From Chloroflexi bacterium 54-19 (lineage in GTDB: Bacteria > Chloroflexota > Chloroflexia > Chloroheliales > Chloroheliaceae): 64,000 nucleotides of DNA. The notes under the pieces are model-generated. The model ran no database searches, had not been told where the DNA came from, and saw only the letters and a program-made list of their open reading frames with translations. Both the position numbers and the translations under genes were made by a program. The stretch's first letter is position 1, and each line of letters opens with the position of its first letter. Below are positions 51,200-59,740 of the stretch, one piece after another. The DNA is taken from assembly GCA_001898225.1 (NCBI GenBank), contig MKTJ01000051.1:1-64000 (forward strand), read 5' to 3'.

Positions 51200-52681
51200 A
51201 TGGCACAAGATGATGCTGATGCCGAAGTCCTCCCGAATCTAGGTAAAGAAGAATCCCAGGGTCCTGCTTTAAACGATTATGGCCCTGACTTTGAAAAAGC
51301 ACGCGAACTGGTAAAAAAATATGTGTACACTCAAAAAATGAGCTTTGTAGACTTGGCTAACCGGGCTGGCATATCCAAAGGAAACCTCTCTAACTTTATA
51401 AACAATCGAGCGGATTACAAAGCAATGTCTCTAGAAAATTCTTTGCATCTTTATCGGGTAATGTCTAAAAAATTAGACTTTTCGGATAGGCGAGAATTTT
51501 TAAAAGCTGTTGGAGGTTCATTCCTCATTACCTTGCTAGGGCAGGAATTGATATTTAATTTAATCCATGAGGATAACCTGCATGGTCTTGAGAACGCCAA
51601 TTTTCGAGGTATGCAACTAATGCTTCGGGCAAACGCAGTGCGCGAGTTTTCAGAAGAAGGCACACTAGCTCTTTTTAAGTTAGCTGAAACAGTCTTTGGT
51701 CCAAACTCAACCAATGCGGCCTTAGCGGCCCTATCCAGCGTTCAATGTATTATAAATTTTGGGGATTATAAGCGAGCCAAAGAGGAATTAGACCAGGTAG
51801 AGCTAAAATATGGCTCAATTATGGATGCTACCACTTTGCTAGAGTTGAACCGCCTAAAAGGTTGGTTAACTTACTATCAGGGTTCTTTTTATAAGGCGAT
51901 TGAATTCTTTGAAACGAATATTAACCTTGCACAATCTATGGGGGAGATTTTCCGGGCTGAAAGTTCCATCCACTTTTTAGGCCGAACCTATGCCGACTTG
52001 TCCAAGCAATTACACCTAAACAATCAAAGTCAGAAGCAATCAGACCAGTATGAAAATTATGCATTGAAATGGTTTAATAGAGCAATATCTTTACACGAGA
52101 AATATGGATCAGAAACCCAAACTGCTTATGATTATTTACGGATAGCACAGTTAAAGCGAGAAACAGACTATATCACAGCTTCTAAGGCTAGGATTAAGGC
52201 TTTCCACATGTTTGGCAACCAGAGAGCCAACTTGTTTGTCACTACTGAGGAGGCCCTTATCAAAATACAAGATGTAGATTATACAACAGCTAGTCGGAAG
52301 CAGGTTAAAAGGCAGTTGATAACGGCAGTTGAGGGATGGGCCGAAGTTAACTATGCCAAAGGAATGGCGGATGCCATAAAAGAATTGGGCTTAGAGGAAC
52401 AATTAAATGGAAGAAAAAGCAATCAAGCCCTTGAATATTATATAGCTGCTTTACTGATATATCCTTTTGAAAAAAATTATGGCAATGTAGAATTGATCAA
52501 TGACCTTACTAGGGTTGCCCGAGCTTGCGACAATCTTGACCGGGAACTGAACAAGATTCAGGAAAAGGCGGAAACTAGGGTAGATACTTTTGTTTATCTT
52601 AATTATATAAAAGCCGATAGGTCAGGCACCATTACTGAGGTATTTAGTAAATTAAGGTCGTTAAGCAAAATCACAATTTAG
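51200..52681 (+). CDS. HTH-TPR regulator with an internal Tat-like motif
   Basis: The 493-residue protein has an XRE-like helix-turn-helix at about residues 35-80 (M-S-F-V-D-L-A-N-R-A-G-I-S-K-G-N-L). A hydrophobic segment is headed by R-R-E-F-L-K at residues 97-102 and continues with A-V-G-G-S-F-L-I-T-L-L-G. A TPR-like helical array runs from about 135 to 480. HTH-TPR architecture is shared with RRNPP peptide-sensing regulators and with large families in Ktedonobacteria. The R-R-x-F-L-K motif resembles a twin-arginine signal, yet it is internal, so it may instead be a membrane-contact or structural helix. A ribosome site G-G-A-T-A-A-A-G precedes the ATG. Confidence 0.7.
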   Translation: MAQDDADAEVLPNLGKEESQGPALNDYGPDFEKARELVKKYVYTQKMSFVDLANRAGISKGNLSNFINNRADYKAMSLENSLHLYRVMSKKLDFSDRREFLKAVGGSFLITLLGQELIFNLIHEDNLHGLENANFRGMQLMLRANAVREFSEEGTLALFKLAETVFGPNSTNAALAALSSVQCIINFGDYKRAKEELDQVELKYGSIMDATTLLELNRLKGWLTYYQGSFYKAIEFFETNINLAQSMGEIFRAESSIHFLGRTYADLSKQLHLNNQSQKQSDQYENYALKWFNRAISLHEKYGSETQTAYDYLRIAQLKRETDYITASKARIKAFHMFGNQRANLFVTTEEALIKIQDVDYTTASRKQVKRQLITAVEGWAEVNYAKGMADAIKELGLEEQLNGRKSNQALEYYIAALLIYPFEKNYGNVELINDLTRVARACDNLDRELNKIQEKAETRVDTFVYLNYIKADRSGTITEVFSKLRSLSKITI

Positions 52682-52949
52682 AAGATACACAGTATTTAGT
52701 TCCTAGTTTTTTCTAGCGCTTTTCCCATTAAAAAGTAGGTATAGTAATTTACAGAATATTAATTTTGAGTATTTTGTTATACTTTAGAATGCAGAGGTCG
52801 TCCGCAAAGCCTCTTCCCCTAACCTTTCCTTTTCTACGAACTTTAAAGAAGGGTTAAGTCTCGTCCATTACCGGCTAGGCTAGGCGCTTTCAATATGGGT
52901 AATCATATTCGTCAGTATGTCGTGAGGGAGTGCGAGGGCGGCCTTTTTG
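52682..52949. other. Convergent intergenic region
   Basis: Between the HTH-TPR stop and the leftward replication-relaxation stop, this 268-base stretch turns from AT-rich to GC-rich near 52790. It contains short imperfect inverted repeats but no convincing stem with a T-run. No gene is supported. Confidence 0.3.
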
Positions 52950-53957
52950 CTATCCTTCAGCCTTCTTTGCCGGAATAAGACTAAACAAACCTTCACGAGA
53001 GGCAATCTGCCAGATTTCTTCGCTTAAAATGGTATCAGGGGTACACTGCTTCATCCAGGTAAACCAATACCGATTTGCTCCTCCCACTTTCTCGGTAATC
53101 TCCTTTAGGTTTGCTACTCGTTTTTCCCCCGTTGTAATGGTTAAAATACGTATTTTATTAATACCGTAACGCTTTTCAAATAAGCTCGTTCCATCAGGTT
53201 GCGGCGTTAAATACGCCCTATATGTGCGTATCTTTCGAGCAAAATCGCGGCGACCAAAGGTCGAATACTCCCCGGTTTCGGTTGAGCGGTCAAGTTCTAA
53301 AAAGAAACTATAACTTGATGAACCTTTTTTCAGGGTAAAGAATCCATCAGGTACAACAGAGGCTTTACTTACCTTTCCTTCATGACTTTTTATGGTTACT
53401 ACATCCAGATTTTGCCCCTGTTTTAAGGTCTTCTCGTCAATCCAGTTTGAAACCTCCCACCCTTTCAGTTTAGCGGCCAAGATAAGTATGATGCGAATGG
53501 TATTTACATCCAACAAATGCTGCAAAAACGGATAACTGGCGCTATATACTTTATCATGCAAAGTGTTTTCCTCATCGTCAAGCATTTCGTGATATGCTAG
53601 AAAGTTTAGGGCCTTAGTGTCTGGAAAATAGACATACGGTTTTCTCCCATCCATAAGGCGTTGTGGTATTTCCTCCCGCCTTAAATAGCCATAATGATAG
53701 AGTTTTTGTAAACGGTAACTGCACCGGGTTGGAGAATGCGGTTTTTGAACCCCTGTTTTTAATTGCTGTTCGAAATAGGATGAATTAAAAAGTAGTGCCT
53801 CAATTTGGGTAGTTGTTAAGGCTCGATAAGAAAATACAGCTTTGATAATTTCAATGTCCCGCTTGGTAAGACGAAAGCCTGGTAACTCCATTCCCTCCTG
53901 CCGTTTGCGGGGTAGCCGTTTATGTGTGGACTCCGAAATATATATCGTCTTCATCAT
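52950..53957 (-). CDS. Replication-relaxation family protein
   Basis: The product is a plasmid/ICE DNA-processing protein of about 335 residues. Start choice is uncertain: 53957 is used here; 54041 and 53891 are alternatives. A winged-helix part opens with L-T-K-R-D-I-E-I-I-K-A-V-F-S-Y-R-A-L-T-T-T-Q, and the C-terminal core has V-V-P-D-G-F-F-T-L, then F-F-L-E-L-D-R-S-T-E and K-I-R-T-Y. That is the typical P-D-x-x-F...E-x-D-R-x-T signature of the family. It overlaps the upstream ATPase gene and closes the leftward operon. The equivalent region in the left conjugation module is more degenerate, so this may be the functional copy. Confidence 0.75.
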   Translation of the reverse strand: MMKTIYISESTHKRLPRKRQEGMELPGFRLTKRDIEIIKAVFSYRALTTTQIEALLFNSSYFEQQLKTGVQKPHSPTRCSYRLQKLYHYGYLRREEIPQRLMDGRKPYVYFPDTKALNFLAYHEMLDDEENTLHDKVYSASYPFLQHLLDVNTIRIILILAAKLKGWEVSNWIDEKTLKQGQNLDVVTIKSHEGKVSKASVVPDGFFTLKKGSSSYSFFLELDRSTETGEYSTFGRRDFARKIRTYRAYLTPQPDGTSLFEKRYGINKIRILTITTGEKRVANLKEITEKVGGANRYWFTWMKQCTPDTILSEEIWQIASREGLFSLIPAKKAEG

Positions 53958-55548
53958 TGTCTTGTTCTTTATTTTGTTGGGTTTTCGGTTGAGAAGGTCG
54001 AGTTCGCTTCGAGGAAACAGGGGTACGAGTTGGTCGCTCATATGTATTTATTGTAGCAGGTTTTTCAGGTGCAGTGCGGGCTTCAATTTCTTTCAGAACT
54101 TCCGTTATGGGTCTACTACTTCGCTTAACCAATATCGCTCGTGCCTGGGTAACCACCTCCTCGTCTACCCAGATACCCTTGTCAAAGTTTTCAATGGATA
54201 CACGGTGGAGTTTGGGGCTTACCTGCCCTTCGCCTGTAGCGGGACGAACGATAAACTCAAAACGGTTGCGGTTTTTAAGTTCGTATGCTTTTAAGTATTT
54301 CTGCTCCTCAATTGTGTAATTTATGGGCCGATAATCAATAACAGATGATTTTCCCTGAAAGCTTGAATATATAGGTTCGTACCGTTTTACTTTTTCGGGG
54401 TCATACGGAAACAGGTTCTTTGCTAGGGTTAGAGCAGCGTCTATATCTGCGCTTGAACCAAATATCTGCGTACCCATTGTAAGAAGTGTTTTCTGGGTGT
54501 TAGGGTCAAGTTGGTAAAGTTCCTGGTGAGCAATGGTCAACCAAATATTATAATTTCTGGCATAGACGTTAATAAGCTCCTCCAAATTATGGGCGAAGAT
54601 TCCAGCACTCGCTGCGGTATTAACATTCATGAGGCTTACCAGTTCGTCAATGATAAATGAAACTGGTGGGTGATGGTGACCCGCTCCGCGATGTTTTATC
54701 CATTCCATAAAGGAAGTAAAGACCCACATCATTTTGAATTTTCGTTGTTCAAGGTTGTGCTCATTGCCAAAATCAAGAAGAACTGCTTCCCGATTTGCCA
54801 CAACCTGGTCCCAATCTAAACCAGGTTGGCTTGCCCCAAACATGGCTTTCATCAAGGGGTCATACGAAAAGGCCGCAATCTTCGTACGGAAAGCATCTGT
54901 CCGGCGTATGCGGGTGGCTTCATCCCACTCCATATATTGCTGTGTAAAAAAGTCAACGGCAGGCTTAACTTCAGGATAGCGGTGAATTGCCTCTTCAAAG
55001 CGGCTCGTCCAGAGGTGAGGATTTGTGAGTAAATTTTCAGCTTCGGTAATTTGTAAATCTAAAGCCGCTAAGATCATTCCAAGTGGCGTTCCAATCTTTG
55101 TCAGACTGTTATAACCTTCAATACTGGCATTTTGGAGGTTTGGATCATTTGTTCTAATAACTTCAAGATACCGCTGACTAATTTCAAGTAACGTTTCCTT
55201 ACCAAGCCGGTAATATAGAGGAAATCCAACTATACCGGCTTTGCCAGACATATCTATATACCTGACTCGCTTCCCTAGCTGTCTCTGCTGTTCTGATGGT
55301 AATCGAGTAAGTTTATCGAGAAAGTTAGATATAGAAGGACCTAACGGGTCCAGAATGATTAGAGCAACAGAAAAAATAAAATCAAGCCAAGCTAAAATGC
55401 GGCCAATGAAACGGGATTTTCCGGCTCCCTTCCCTGCTTGCAAGTGTATTCCTAAACTGCGGCCTTTGTTTGGAATGATTAACAAACGCTTTTCGTAACC
55501 AGGCGGAACGATAAGCGAGTTATCTGAAACTTGAATAATCTTATTCAT
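53920..55548 (-). CDS. Coupling-type (TraG/VirD4-like) DNA-transfer ATPase
   Basis: This 542-residue P-loop ATPase has Walker A A-G-K-G-A-G-K-S at about residues 39-46 and Walker B S-F-I-I-D-E near 300. A T-I-A-H-Q-E-L sensor helix lies near residue 347. No membrane anchor is obvious apart from a moderately hydrophobic segment after Walker A. The long C-terminus is basic and disordered (K-R-T-R-P-S-Q-P-K). Soluble VirD4-like ATPases of this kind work with replication-relaxation proteins in mobilisable elements. The gene overlaps its downstream partner and is coupled to the upstream small gene by eight bases. Confidence 0.75.
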   Translation of the reverse strand: MNKIIQVSDNSLIVPPGYEKRLLIIPNKGRSLGIHLQAGKGAGKSRFIGRILAWLDFIFSVALIILDPLGPSISNFLDKLTRLPSEQQRQLGKRVRYIDMSGKAGIVGFPLYYRLGKETLLEISQRYLEVIRTNDPNLQNASIEGYNSLTKIGTPLGMILAALDLQITEAENLLTNPHLWTSRFEEAIHRYPEVKPAVDFFTQQYMEWDEATRIRRTDAFRTKIAAFSYDPLMKAMFGASQPGLDWDQVVANREAVLLDFGNEHNLEQRKFKMMWVFTSFMEWIKHRGAGHHHPPVSFIIDELVSLMNVNTAASAGIFAHNLEELINVYARNYNIWLTIAHQELYQLDPNTQKTLLTMGTQIFGSSADIDAALTLAKNLFPYDPEKVKRYEPIYSSFQGKSSVIDYRPINYTIEEQKYLKAYELKNRNRFEFIVRPATGEGQVSPKLHRVSIENFDKGIWVDEEVVTQARAILVKRSSRPITEVLKEIEARTAPEKPATINTYERPTRTPVSSKRTRPSQPKTQQNKEQDNDEDDIYFGVHT

Positions 55549-55957
55549 CTAACTCTTCCAGGAAGATACCGGCGACTTGGGGCTTTGCAGGTGGCTGCGC
55601 CGGAGGCTCTGAAGGTGGAATAAAAAGCAAAGGGGGCTGTAGTTGTAGCTCGGCGTTCTTAATCGTCATAAACGCCTCTTCATAAACTGCGTAAAGGCAA
55701 ATATGGCTGGGGCGATTACTCATGTAATTGCGGTGAGAACCTTTAGCCATTTCTCTATGGCTAAAATAAGCGTCTTGGATGCGGAGTTTTGTTTGATTTA
55801 TTTTTAGAAGAGATTGGGATTGAATAGCTTCTTCACAAAGAGGAGTAATAAGATCGTATAATTTCTGAGCCAGGACACACCGTTTGAGGGGGCGTTTCGT
55901 TTTTATAACGCCTTTATGACTATTCCAAAACTCCTCAAATGATGTGTCCCAACTCAT
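55541..55957 (-). CDS. Small hypothetical protein of the mobilisation operon
   Basis: A 138-residue soluble protein, basic and helical in its first two thirds (R-C-V-L-A-Q-K-L-Y-D-L-I-T-P-L, H-R-E-M-A-K-G) and Pro-rich at the end (P-P-S-E-P-P-A-Q-P-P). Not recognised. It overlaps the ATPase start by eight bases, so it is part of the same leftward operon, and it may adapt the transferred DNA to the ATPase. Confidence 0.55.
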   Translation of the reverse strand: MSWDTSFEEFWNSHKGVIKTKRPLKRCVLAQKLYDLITPLCEEAIQSQSLLKINQTKLRIQDAYFSHREMAKGSHRNYMSNRPSHICLYAVYEEAFMTIKNAELQLQPPLLFIPPSEPPAQPPAKPQVAGIFLEELDE

Positions 55958-55976
55958 AAGTCACTACTAAGGTTGT

Positions 55977-56402
55977 TTACTTCTGCCACCAATGTTTCGG
56001 TTCCTCGGCGGGTTGATAAACTGGCCGCGCAACCTCACGCGCGAAACCGTGATTAGCAAGGACGGTTATACCATGAAGGGCATCTGCCAAAGATTCGCAT
56101 TGCTGATAAGCAAAGGCATTTACCACTTCCCTAACACCACCACTTGCTTGCTGGCTAATAGATTGGATATGGTTGGCAGTTACCGTCATTACAGCCATAG
56201 CGTGTTCATTAACAACGCCAACTCCCTCATTCGCCAGCATTGTTTTTTCCCGAATGGCCGTAATTGCTAGTTCTTGCCTTCCTAACTCCGCACCAGTTTT
56301 TCTAGCCTCTTTTTGGGAAAGACTATTTTGGGGCATATAGCTGAACCCGCTAGGGGTGGTGACAGTAGCCAGAGAATTGGAGCTTGAATTTTTTGTCGTC
56401 AA
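55977..56402 (-). CDS. Hypothetical helical protein of the mobilisation operon
   Basis: This 141-residue protein starts at a TTG preceded by G-G-A-G-G-T. It is mostly alpha-helical, with an Ala/Val-rich central helix (A-M-A-V-M-T-V-T-A-N-H-I) and an aromatic C-terminal end. No known domain. It shows loose similarity in pattern to the 101-residue product of this operon (Ala/Val-rich segment, His and Gln placement), so the two might be paralogous. Not membrane-spanning. Confidence 0.5.
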   Translation of the reverse strand: MTTKNSSSNSLATVTTPSGFSYMPQNSLSQKEARKTGAELGRQELAITAIREKTMLANEGVGVVNEHAMAVMTVTANHIQSISQQASGGVREVVNAFAYQQCESLADALHGITVLANHGFAREVARPVYQPAEEPKHWWQK

Positions 56403-56406
56403 CTGG

Positions 56407-56598
56407 CTACCTCCGTGTTATCTCTTTTATGTTCTTAAGATACTCATCCGATGCTTGCCGCATTGACCTCTCGGCATCACACCGAATCTGTGAAATCATC
56501 TCGGTACTTGAAGGTTCCTCCTCCTTTTCGAATAAAGCGGCAATTGCCGCGGCAGCAAATAAGCCGAGGGCAACTCCTACTCCAACAACTATTTCCAT
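56407..56598 (-). CDS. Small membrane-anchored protein
   Basis: A 63-residue protein with one N-terminal membrane segment (V-V-G-V-G-V-A-L-G-L-F-A-A-A-A-I-A-A-L, residues 4-22) and a charged cytoplasmic-type helix after it. A good ribosome site A-A-A-G-G-A-G precedes the ATG. Tight spacing with its neighbours places it in the leftward operon. It could anchor the ATPase, which lacks a clear membrane part. Confidence 0.55.
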   Translation of the reverse strand: MEIVVGVGVALGLFAAAAIAALFEKEEEPSSTEMISQIRCDAERSMRQASDEYLKNIKEITRR

Positions 56599-56618
56599 AT
56601 GGGTTTACTCCTTTCTTT

Positions 56619-56924
56619 CTATTCAGGTTGCTGTCCTATAGCCTCAACTACCATTAAAATGCGCTGACACTTGCTGTAGCCTATGCCTTCGATCTGGTTT
56701 AGATACGCTTGTGTCTCTGCCTGTATTGCTGCCATCTGGGTCTGGGTGGGGTGAGAAGGCATCATACTAGCGGCCTGTTCAAGCGTATTTTTGACTAAGC
56801 CTGTGGCGTATTCATGAAGACCGGCTACTGCTACGTTAGCAGCGATAGCGGTCTCACGAATTTCTTGTATTAGGGCTGACGAGCATGGTAGCGCAAATGA
56901 ACGATATGGTACTAAGTCAGCCAC
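56619..56924 (-). CDS. Small hypothetical protein of the mobilisation operon
   Basis: This 101-residue helical protein starts at a GTG that overlaps the preceding gene by 13 bases. It has an Ala-rich middle (I-A-A-N-V-A-V-A-G-L) and amphipathic helices toward the end (Q-A-Y-L-N-Q-I-E-G-I-G-Y). Not recognised. See also the note on pattern similarity to the 141-residue product. Confidence 0.5.
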   Translation of the reverse strand: MADLVPYRSFALPCSSALIQEIRETAIAANVAVAGLHEYATGLVKNTLEQAASMMPSHPTQTQMAAIQAETQAYLNQIEGIGYSKCQRILMVVEAIGQQPE

Positions 56925-57325
56925 CAGGGTTCTCCTCTCTTGCCAAACGGTAAAATATTATCTTCGCTCATCGTGTCGGGAGGAGCGCAGTCTTCAAAAG
57001 TAAGGTTAGGAGTCTCATCAATCTCTACAACGGTTATATCCGGCGTGATAAACGTAACCTTTGGTGGTGTTGGTTTATCTCTGCCAGGACGACTAGAAAC
57101 TGATTGTTGATAAAAAGCTTCCTTTAACTTCTCGATCAAATTGATAACCTTAGGTTGAGGCTTCCTAACCGGCAAAGGTCTGTGCCTCTGAAGGTTTTCA
57201 ATTTGGTGTGCCGCTATAGCTTCAGAGAATCCTTGCCAGAAATCGGTGGAAGCTTTCATTTGGCTCTCGAATTTATCTAAAAACTCTTTATCTTTCTCAC
57301 TTAGAGGTTTTTCTTTGTAAGTCAC
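56912..57325 (-). CDS. First gene of the mobilisation operon, hypothetical
   Basis: A 137-residue soluble protein beginning at a GTG with a G-G-G-G-G-T-G-A ribosome site. The N-terminal half is helical and basic (H-Q-I-E-N-L-Q-R-H-R-P-L-P-V-R-K-P), and the C-terminal half contains beta segments (K-V-T-F-I-T-P-D-I-T-V-V-E-I). No family seen. Its position, just downstream of a strong terminator, makes it the first gene after the promoter. Confidence 0.5.
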   Translation of the reverse strand: MTYKEKPLSEKDKEFLDKFESQMKASTDFWQGFSEAIAAHQIENLQRHRPLPVRKPQPKVINLIEKLKEAFYQQSVSSRPGRDKPTPPKVTFITPDITVVEIDETPNLTFEDCAPPDTMSEDNILPFGKRGEPWWLT

Positions 57326-57353
57326 CTTAAATCACCCCCTTTCTATTTAGAAT

Positions 57354-57375
57354 AAAAAAAGCTACCTAAGTAGCC
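57354..57375 (-). terminator. Intrinsic terminator downstream of the LuxR-type gene
   Basis: On the leftward strand a GCTAC-TTAG-GTAGC hairpin (57361-57374) is followed directly by seven T residues (57354-57360). This separates the LuxR-type gene from the mobilisation operon, which must therefore have its own promoter or rely on read-through. Confidence 0.7.
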
Positions 57376-57421
57376 TTCAAAATAATTGTATTGCTAAATA
57401 AACGATGAGAAATCCTAGAAA

Positions 57422-57787
57422 TTATTGATTTTTATAAGCTAAAATGATTCCTAATGACTCTGCACTATATAAAGCACTTGTTCGACTTGAAACACCTAAT
57501 TTATGAAAGATGGAGCTTACATGGGTAAAAACAGTTCTTTCGGAAATAATTAAAGCATCAGCAATTTCATCGTTAGTTAAACCAATCTTAATTAAAGCTA
57601 ATACCTCTAGCTCCCGTCTAGTTAAATCCTCAACCTCAAAATTCTGGTTCAAAGACAAGGAGGATACCCTTAGAGGTTGGATACAAATTAAGTAACTGCA
57701 TTTAGGGTATCTAAAAATAGTCTTACTTTGCCATATTAAGCTGGCATTATTATTATCATACTTACAAATTGCTGTGATCAGAATCAT
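57422..57787 (-). CDS. LuxR-type HTH regulator without receiver domain
   Basis: This 121-residue protein has a C-terminal LuxR/NarL DNA-binding domain (about residues 52-118): L-T-R-R-E-L-E-V-L-A-L-I-K-I-G-L-T-N-D-E-I-A and S-E-R-T-V-F-T-H-V. The first 50 residues are too short for a receiver or ligand domain. A free-standing effector domain could be constitutively active or controlled by another protein. It reads divergently from the 167-residue gene and is insulated from the mobilisation operon by a terminator. Confidence 0.8.
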   Translation of the reverse strand: MILITAICKYDNNNASLIWQSKTIFRYPKCSYLICIQPLRVSSLSLNQNFEVEDLTRRELEVLALIKIGLTNDEIADALIISERTVFTHVSSIFHKLGVSSRTSALYSAESLGIILAYKNQ

Positions 57788-57944
57788 TGTAAATCTTCTT
57801 TATTTTTGTATTTTACTAACTTCTCAAAATAAATTTTGAGTATTTCTAAAAGGAGTTTATTATTTTTATGTTTGTAAAAAACCTACAAAGACTAAAATAT
57901 AGTTTTAGGAAGAAAGAATTATGTTATACTAAAAGCATATTCCT

Positions 57945-58448
57945 ATGTCGAAGGAGTTTTCGCCTTCAAACAGAAAAATTGTTCCTTACGAAGAATTTTT
58001 AAGAAAGGCACGCAGTAAAATGAAGCCGTCGCCATTCATTGAAATGAAGGATTTACCTGATTTGCCCCCAGCAAACGAATTAGTTCAAAAAGCTTTTGAA
58101 AAAATACAACCTGACGGAACTGTAAAAATTTTCGAAGAGGAGTTTAAACGCTGGCAAGAACTAAAACCAATGCCAAGTGTAAATTTAACTCTATTAGATG
58201 AACTAAGTTTCCGTTCACATGTCAAAAAGATAATTAATGAAATCGAAAATTTATATAGTGGTTATCCTTTTGATGCTGAGGAACATATGCAATGGTTTGC
58301 TCATAAAATGACTGCGTACAAAAATTATGTCCCTCTTATTTTTGAATGTGCCTCAAAAATAGAAGTAGAAGGTAGGAAGATCATATCCGGTGAACCTCAT
58401 ATTTACGAAATAAACCAACCTTCTACTAAACCTAATAGTACCTTTTAA
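57945..58448 (+). CDS. Hypothetical protein with a near-leaderless start
   Basis: A 167-residue soluble protein, not recognised. It is helical with conserved-looking acidic and aromatic positions (W-F-A-H-K-M near residue 125). A TATACT -10 box with an extended TG lies at 57925-57930, so the transcript would begin only a few bases before the ATG at 57945. It is followed by a good hairpin terminator and lies divergent from the LuxR-type gene. Confidence 0.55.
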   Translation: MSKEFSPSNRKIVPYEEFLRKARSKMKPSPFIEMKDLPDLPPANELVQKAFEKIQPDGTVKIFEEEFKRWQELKPMPSVNLTLLDELSFRSHVKKIINEIENLYSGYPFDAEEHMQWFAHKMTAYKNYVPLIFECASKIEVEGRKIISGEPHIYEINQPSTKPNSTF

Positions 58449-58468
58449 GCCTTTTAAAATCTAACTCG

Positions 58469-58490
58469 AAATGCAACTAAAGTTGCATTT
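58469..58490 (+). terminator. Intrinsic terminator after the 167-residue gene
   Basis: The 9-bp stem AAATGCAAC / GTTGCATTT (58469-58477, 58482-58490) with a TAAA loop is followed by a T-rich stretch. It lies between two rightward genes and should uncouple them. Confidence is moderate because the T-run is interrupted. Confidence 0.6.
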
Positions 58491-58528
58491 TTCAAATTTT
58501 CTTACAAAATTTAGACTTGTTTAACGTA

Positions 58529-59533
58529 ATGGAAGAGAAAATTCTTCAACCAACCGAAGGTTTGCCCCATGAAAATATTGGACAGTTGGCTAAACATATC
58601 CGTCTAGCACGAAATATTCATAACTTTGATAAATTCGCAGAAGTTGTGGGAGCTAATTCCTCTAGCTTGTCACGGTTTGAACAGGGTCATACGAGCCGTT
58701 TTAGAAGTTTAAATTCTTATGCAGAAGCTCTCGCCTCTAAAAATTTAACACCGAATCCAATTACGCAAGACCAAGCTAATGTCTTAAAGATAATCTTCAA
58801 GGAGTCGTTCAAATCACAAGAAAGAGAAGATGAACTTTCTTATTTAGATGCAAGTTATATTTGGAAATTGGAGGGGCTAAAAAATCTACTAAATGACCTA
58901 GAAACAATTTCTTTGCCGGCCTTTATTCGCAATGATATTGGTGGCATCATTGCTCAAAATGAAGCATTACTTCGATTTTACAATGTAGAAACTAACTCCC
59001 CTTCAGAAATTAATTCTGTCTTAGGAAAATGGTATAATTGGGATGTAATTGCATCTAAATTTCATTTGAATTCCCCCGCATACAAAGCACATCTTTATCC
59101 AGATACTTATTTTCCTGCATTTTTGCTTAACTTTTTTGAAAATGAAAAATCCAATAAATATTTGTTTACCACACAAATGAAAGAACATTTGAGTCGGGTA
59201 ATACGTATGTCGGAAGAACAGGGCACTCAATTTTATAAATGGTGGTCACTTGCTACTGCTTTTGATATTCCGCAGTATCTGTTTACACGTCAATTGTATA
59301 ATCCTTTACAATCTTTAGAGATTCCTACCATATTCTGCCAAGCTGAAAAACGCGCAGAAATCGAGATTGTTATTGATAAACAATGCAATATTGGTTTTAG
59401 ACTTTTTGTATGGAAACCTTTTGGTAGTGATAGCCAAAAGGTATTTGAAGATTTTATTTTACGGTTTTCCCGCAAAAGAAACGAAGTTTATTTCATTTCA
59501 GACTATGATAAGGAAAAAAAATTCTGGTTATAG
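58529..59533 (+). CDS. XRE-type regulator with a large C-terminal sensor-like domain
   Basis: The 334-residue protein starts at ATG 58529 (an upstream TTG at 58517 is less likely). The HTH lies at about residues 14-70 (I-G-Q-L-A-K-H-I-R-L-A-R, then S-S-S-L-S-R-F-E-Q-G-H). The remaining 260 residues form a domain with many aromatic residues that resembles the MmyB-like ligand-binding region of Chloroflexota/Actinobacteria regulators in overall length and layout; this match is weak. It ends near a region of inverted repeats and converges with the RadC-like gene. Ligand unknown. Confidence 0.65.
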   Translation: MEEKILQPTEGLPHENIGQLAKHIRLARNIHNFDKFAEVVGANSSSLSRFEQGHTSRFRSLNSYAEALASKNLTPNPITQDQANVLKIIFKESFKSQEREDELSYLDASYIWKLEGLKNLLNDLETISLPAFIRNDIGGIIAQNEALLRFYNVETNSPSEINSVLGKWYNWDVIASKFHLNSPAYKAHLYPDTYFPAFLLNFFENEKSNKYLFTTQMKEHLSRVIRMSEEQGTQFYKWWSLATAFDIPQYLFTRQLYNPLQSLEIPTIFCQAEKRAEIEIVIDKQCNIGFRLFVWKPFGSDSQKVFEDFILRFSRKRNEVYFISDYDKEKKFWL

Positions 59534-59603
59534 GTAAGAAATAGAGGGTATTATTTACCGATTATCTTCTGTATAGAGTGTCAAATTGAAAAATAAATTC
59601 TAC

Positions 59604-59644
59604 GGGGTTTTCGCCGGGGATGTTGGTATTTGGGCGAAAACCCC
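59604..59644. terminator. Strong hairpin in the convergent region
   Basis: Perfect 12-bp arms GGGGTTTTCGCC / GGCGAAAACCCC (59604-59615, 59633-59644) lie between the XRE gene stop and the RadC-like stop. The leftward strand continues with T-rich sequence, so termination of the RadC-like transcript is plausible. A related, imperfect hairpin sits in the same relative place after the next leftward gene (60216-60245). Confidence 0.55.
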
Positions 59645-59699
59645 AAATTGTCCTTGAAATGTTTTATTGGGTTTACTAAAATGGAATAAGGGTTAATAT

Positions 59700-59729
59700 G
59701 TGGAAACCTGACGGTAATCAGATTCCCAC
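59700..59729 (-). other. Conserved hairpin copy 1 downstream of the RadC-like gene
   Basis: A 30-base hairpin with a CGGTAA loop begins 11 bases after the RadC-like stop codon. Copy 2 at 60305-60334 has the same length and loop, and one stem pair changes from A-T to G-C in a compensatory way. It is probably an RNA element at the 3' end of the transcript; the repeat is described further in the findings. Confidence 0.6.
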
Positions 59730-59740
59730 TTCATCAAACC

